Below are positions 6,895 through 7,568 of a stretch of 7,568 nt of DNA, piece by piece. Made by a program: the position numbers and the translations under genes. How positions within the stretch are numbered: the first letter of the stretch is position 1; each line of letters begins with the position of its first letter. This DNA is from JAAZLA01 sp964560975 (GTDB lineage: Bacteria > Spirochaetota > Spirochaetia > Treponematales > Treponemataceae), in NCBI GenBank assembly GCA_964560975.1, contig CAZLNE010000098.1, positions 1 to 7,568 of the forward strand, in the 5' to 3' direction. The notes under the pieces are model-generated. The model was not told where the DNA came from, ran no database searches, and saw only the letters and a list, made by a program, of their open reading frames with translations.

Positions 6895-7568
6895 GTGTTA
6901 GAAAGTAAAAAGATCAGTAAACTGATAGCATGTTTTTGTATTGTTCTTGCGGTTTTTATGAGTTTTTCGTGCACGAGCAAAGAAGAACCGTCTTCACCAA
7001 TGCAATCTTCACCGGTAGAATCTTCACCGGTGCAATCTTCAGTAAGTGAAATCACAATATATGAAGAAGACTTTGAAGGTGATACAGCCGCATGGGGGCC
7101 TAGAGGCAATATAAAAGCAGCTGTATCAGCAGAAACTGCGCAAAAAGGTAAGCAGTCATTTGCTGTATCAGGCAGAACTTCTACTTGGAACGGTCCAATA
7201 ATCGATATGACTGGAACTTTTAAATCGGGAAAAACCTACAAAATATCGTTGTACGTATATTTTAATGAAGGACCGGATGCTCAGCCCTTTAATATGAGTG
7301 TACAGCGGGATTTATCCGGTGGTGCATCCTACAGCAATGTTGCATCTATGAATGTTCCAAAAGGAAAATGGACAAAAATTGAGGCAGAATATAGTGTTCC
7401 CGGCGATGAGCCTTCTGCACCGATTTTTCTCTATGTTGAAACCCCGTATAAAAATGATGATCAGGCAACCGCGAATGACTTAGTGCCATTTTCCATTGAT
7501 AATATACGCATCTCAACACTCGGTGCTGCAGCGGCTGCATCGATTCAGCAGGATATTCCTTCTTTACA
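6895..7568 (+). CDS. CBM22-containing lipoprotein, probable GH10 endo-xylanase, 3'-truncated by window edge
   Basis: Surface lipoprotein that should bind xylan and, in the unseen part, probably hydrolyse it. GTG start; residues 1-25 are a lipoprotein signal (KKISK, hydrophobic core, then MSFS before Cys26), with a relaxed lipobox of the spirochaetal kind. A Ser/Pro/Gln-rich linker (about 27-52) contains a 5-residue repeat (SSPMQ, SSPVE, SSPVQ, SS). Residues 53-207 match a CBM22 (CBM_4_9-type) beta-sandwich: YEEDFEG, GRTSTWNGP at 93-101, GKTYKISLYVY, GKWTKIEAEY, LYVET and FSIDNIRIS. After an Ala-rich hinge the visible end ASIQQDIPSL resembles the lead-in to a GH10 catalytic domain in CBM22-GH10 xylanases. 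The CBM is clear; the GH10 assignment is inference from family architecture. It is divergent from the kinase gene. Confidence 0.88.
   Translation, partial: MLESKKISKLIACFCIVLAVFMSFSCTSKEEPSSPMQSSPVESSPVQSSVSEITIYEEDFEGDTAAWGPRGNIKAAVSAETAQKGKQSFAVSGRTSTWNGPIIDMTGTFKSGKTYKISLYVYFNEGPDAQPFNMSVQRDLSGGASYSNVASMNVPKGKWTKIEAEYSVPGDEPSAPIFLYVETPYKNDDQATANDLVPFSIDNIRISTLGAAAAASIQQDIPSL
6991..7041 (+). repeat. 15-bp tandem repeat encoding the SSP-rich linker
   Basis: Three 15-bp units beginning TCTTCACC (6991-7005, 7006-7020, 7021-7035) are followed by a partial fourth (TCTTCA, 7036-7041). Units 2 and 3 differ at two bases (GTAGAA against GTGCAA). Each unit encodes five residues (SSPMQ, SSPVE, SSPVQ), so copy-number changes keep the frame. 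The repeat lies between the lipid-anchored Cys and the carbohydrate-binding module and acts as a flexible spacer. Confidence 0.85.

Noticed and set aside
6849..7109. Minus-strand frame with repeated GED residues
   Set aside because: It is the mirror of the 15-bp repeats and CBM-coding sequence on the plus strand; the plus frame has the signal peptide and a recognisable domain.

Overview
This AT-rich window (roughly 35-42% GC by eye) comes from a draft assembly: it contains a run of exactly 100 N and is cut through a gene at each end. It carries four genes. The gene content fits a free-living or gut-associated anaerobe, and I lean towards a Treponema-like spirochaete. That lean rests on a relaxed lipobox (M-S-F-S-C) on a surface glycanase, a BvgS-like hybrid kinase with paired venus-flytrap sensors, and a REC-GGDEF-EAL protein. 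No marker gene is present, so the assignment is tentative.

Layout: (1) 3-1355, plus strand: C-terminal ~450 residues of a sodium:solute symporter (SSS family), closed by a strong intrinsic terminator at 1377-1419. (2) 1418-3044, minus strand: a response regulator with an N-terminal receiver (mostly lost in the N gap), a degenerate GGDEF domain and an apparently intact EAL c-di-GMP phosphodiesterase domain. (3) 3114-6713, minus strand: a 1199-residue membrane hybrid sensor kinase with signal peptide, two SBP_bac_3 (venus-flytrap) domains, one transmembrane helix, a PAS-like domain, HisKA, HATPase_c, a degenerate receiver and a canonical receiver. (4) 6895-end, plus strand: the start of a lipoprotein with a Ser/Pro-rich 15-bp repeat linker and a CBM22-type xylan-binding module, most likely the N-terminus of a GH10 xylanase that continues outside the window.

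The kinase and the REC-GGDEF-EAL gene lie in the same direction, 69 bp apart, and look like one transcription unit: an extracytoplasmic ligand sensor feeding a regulator that degrades c-di-GMP. The xylanase-type lipoprotein is transcribed divergently from the kinase across a 181-bp intergenic region. A regulatory link between sensing, c-di-GMP and polysaccharide degradation is possible, but only adjacency supports it. The symporter converges on the regulator gene and its substrate cannot be told from the sequence. No tRNA, rRNA, CRISPR array or insertion sequence was seen, and there is no gene-free stretch longer than 300 bases.
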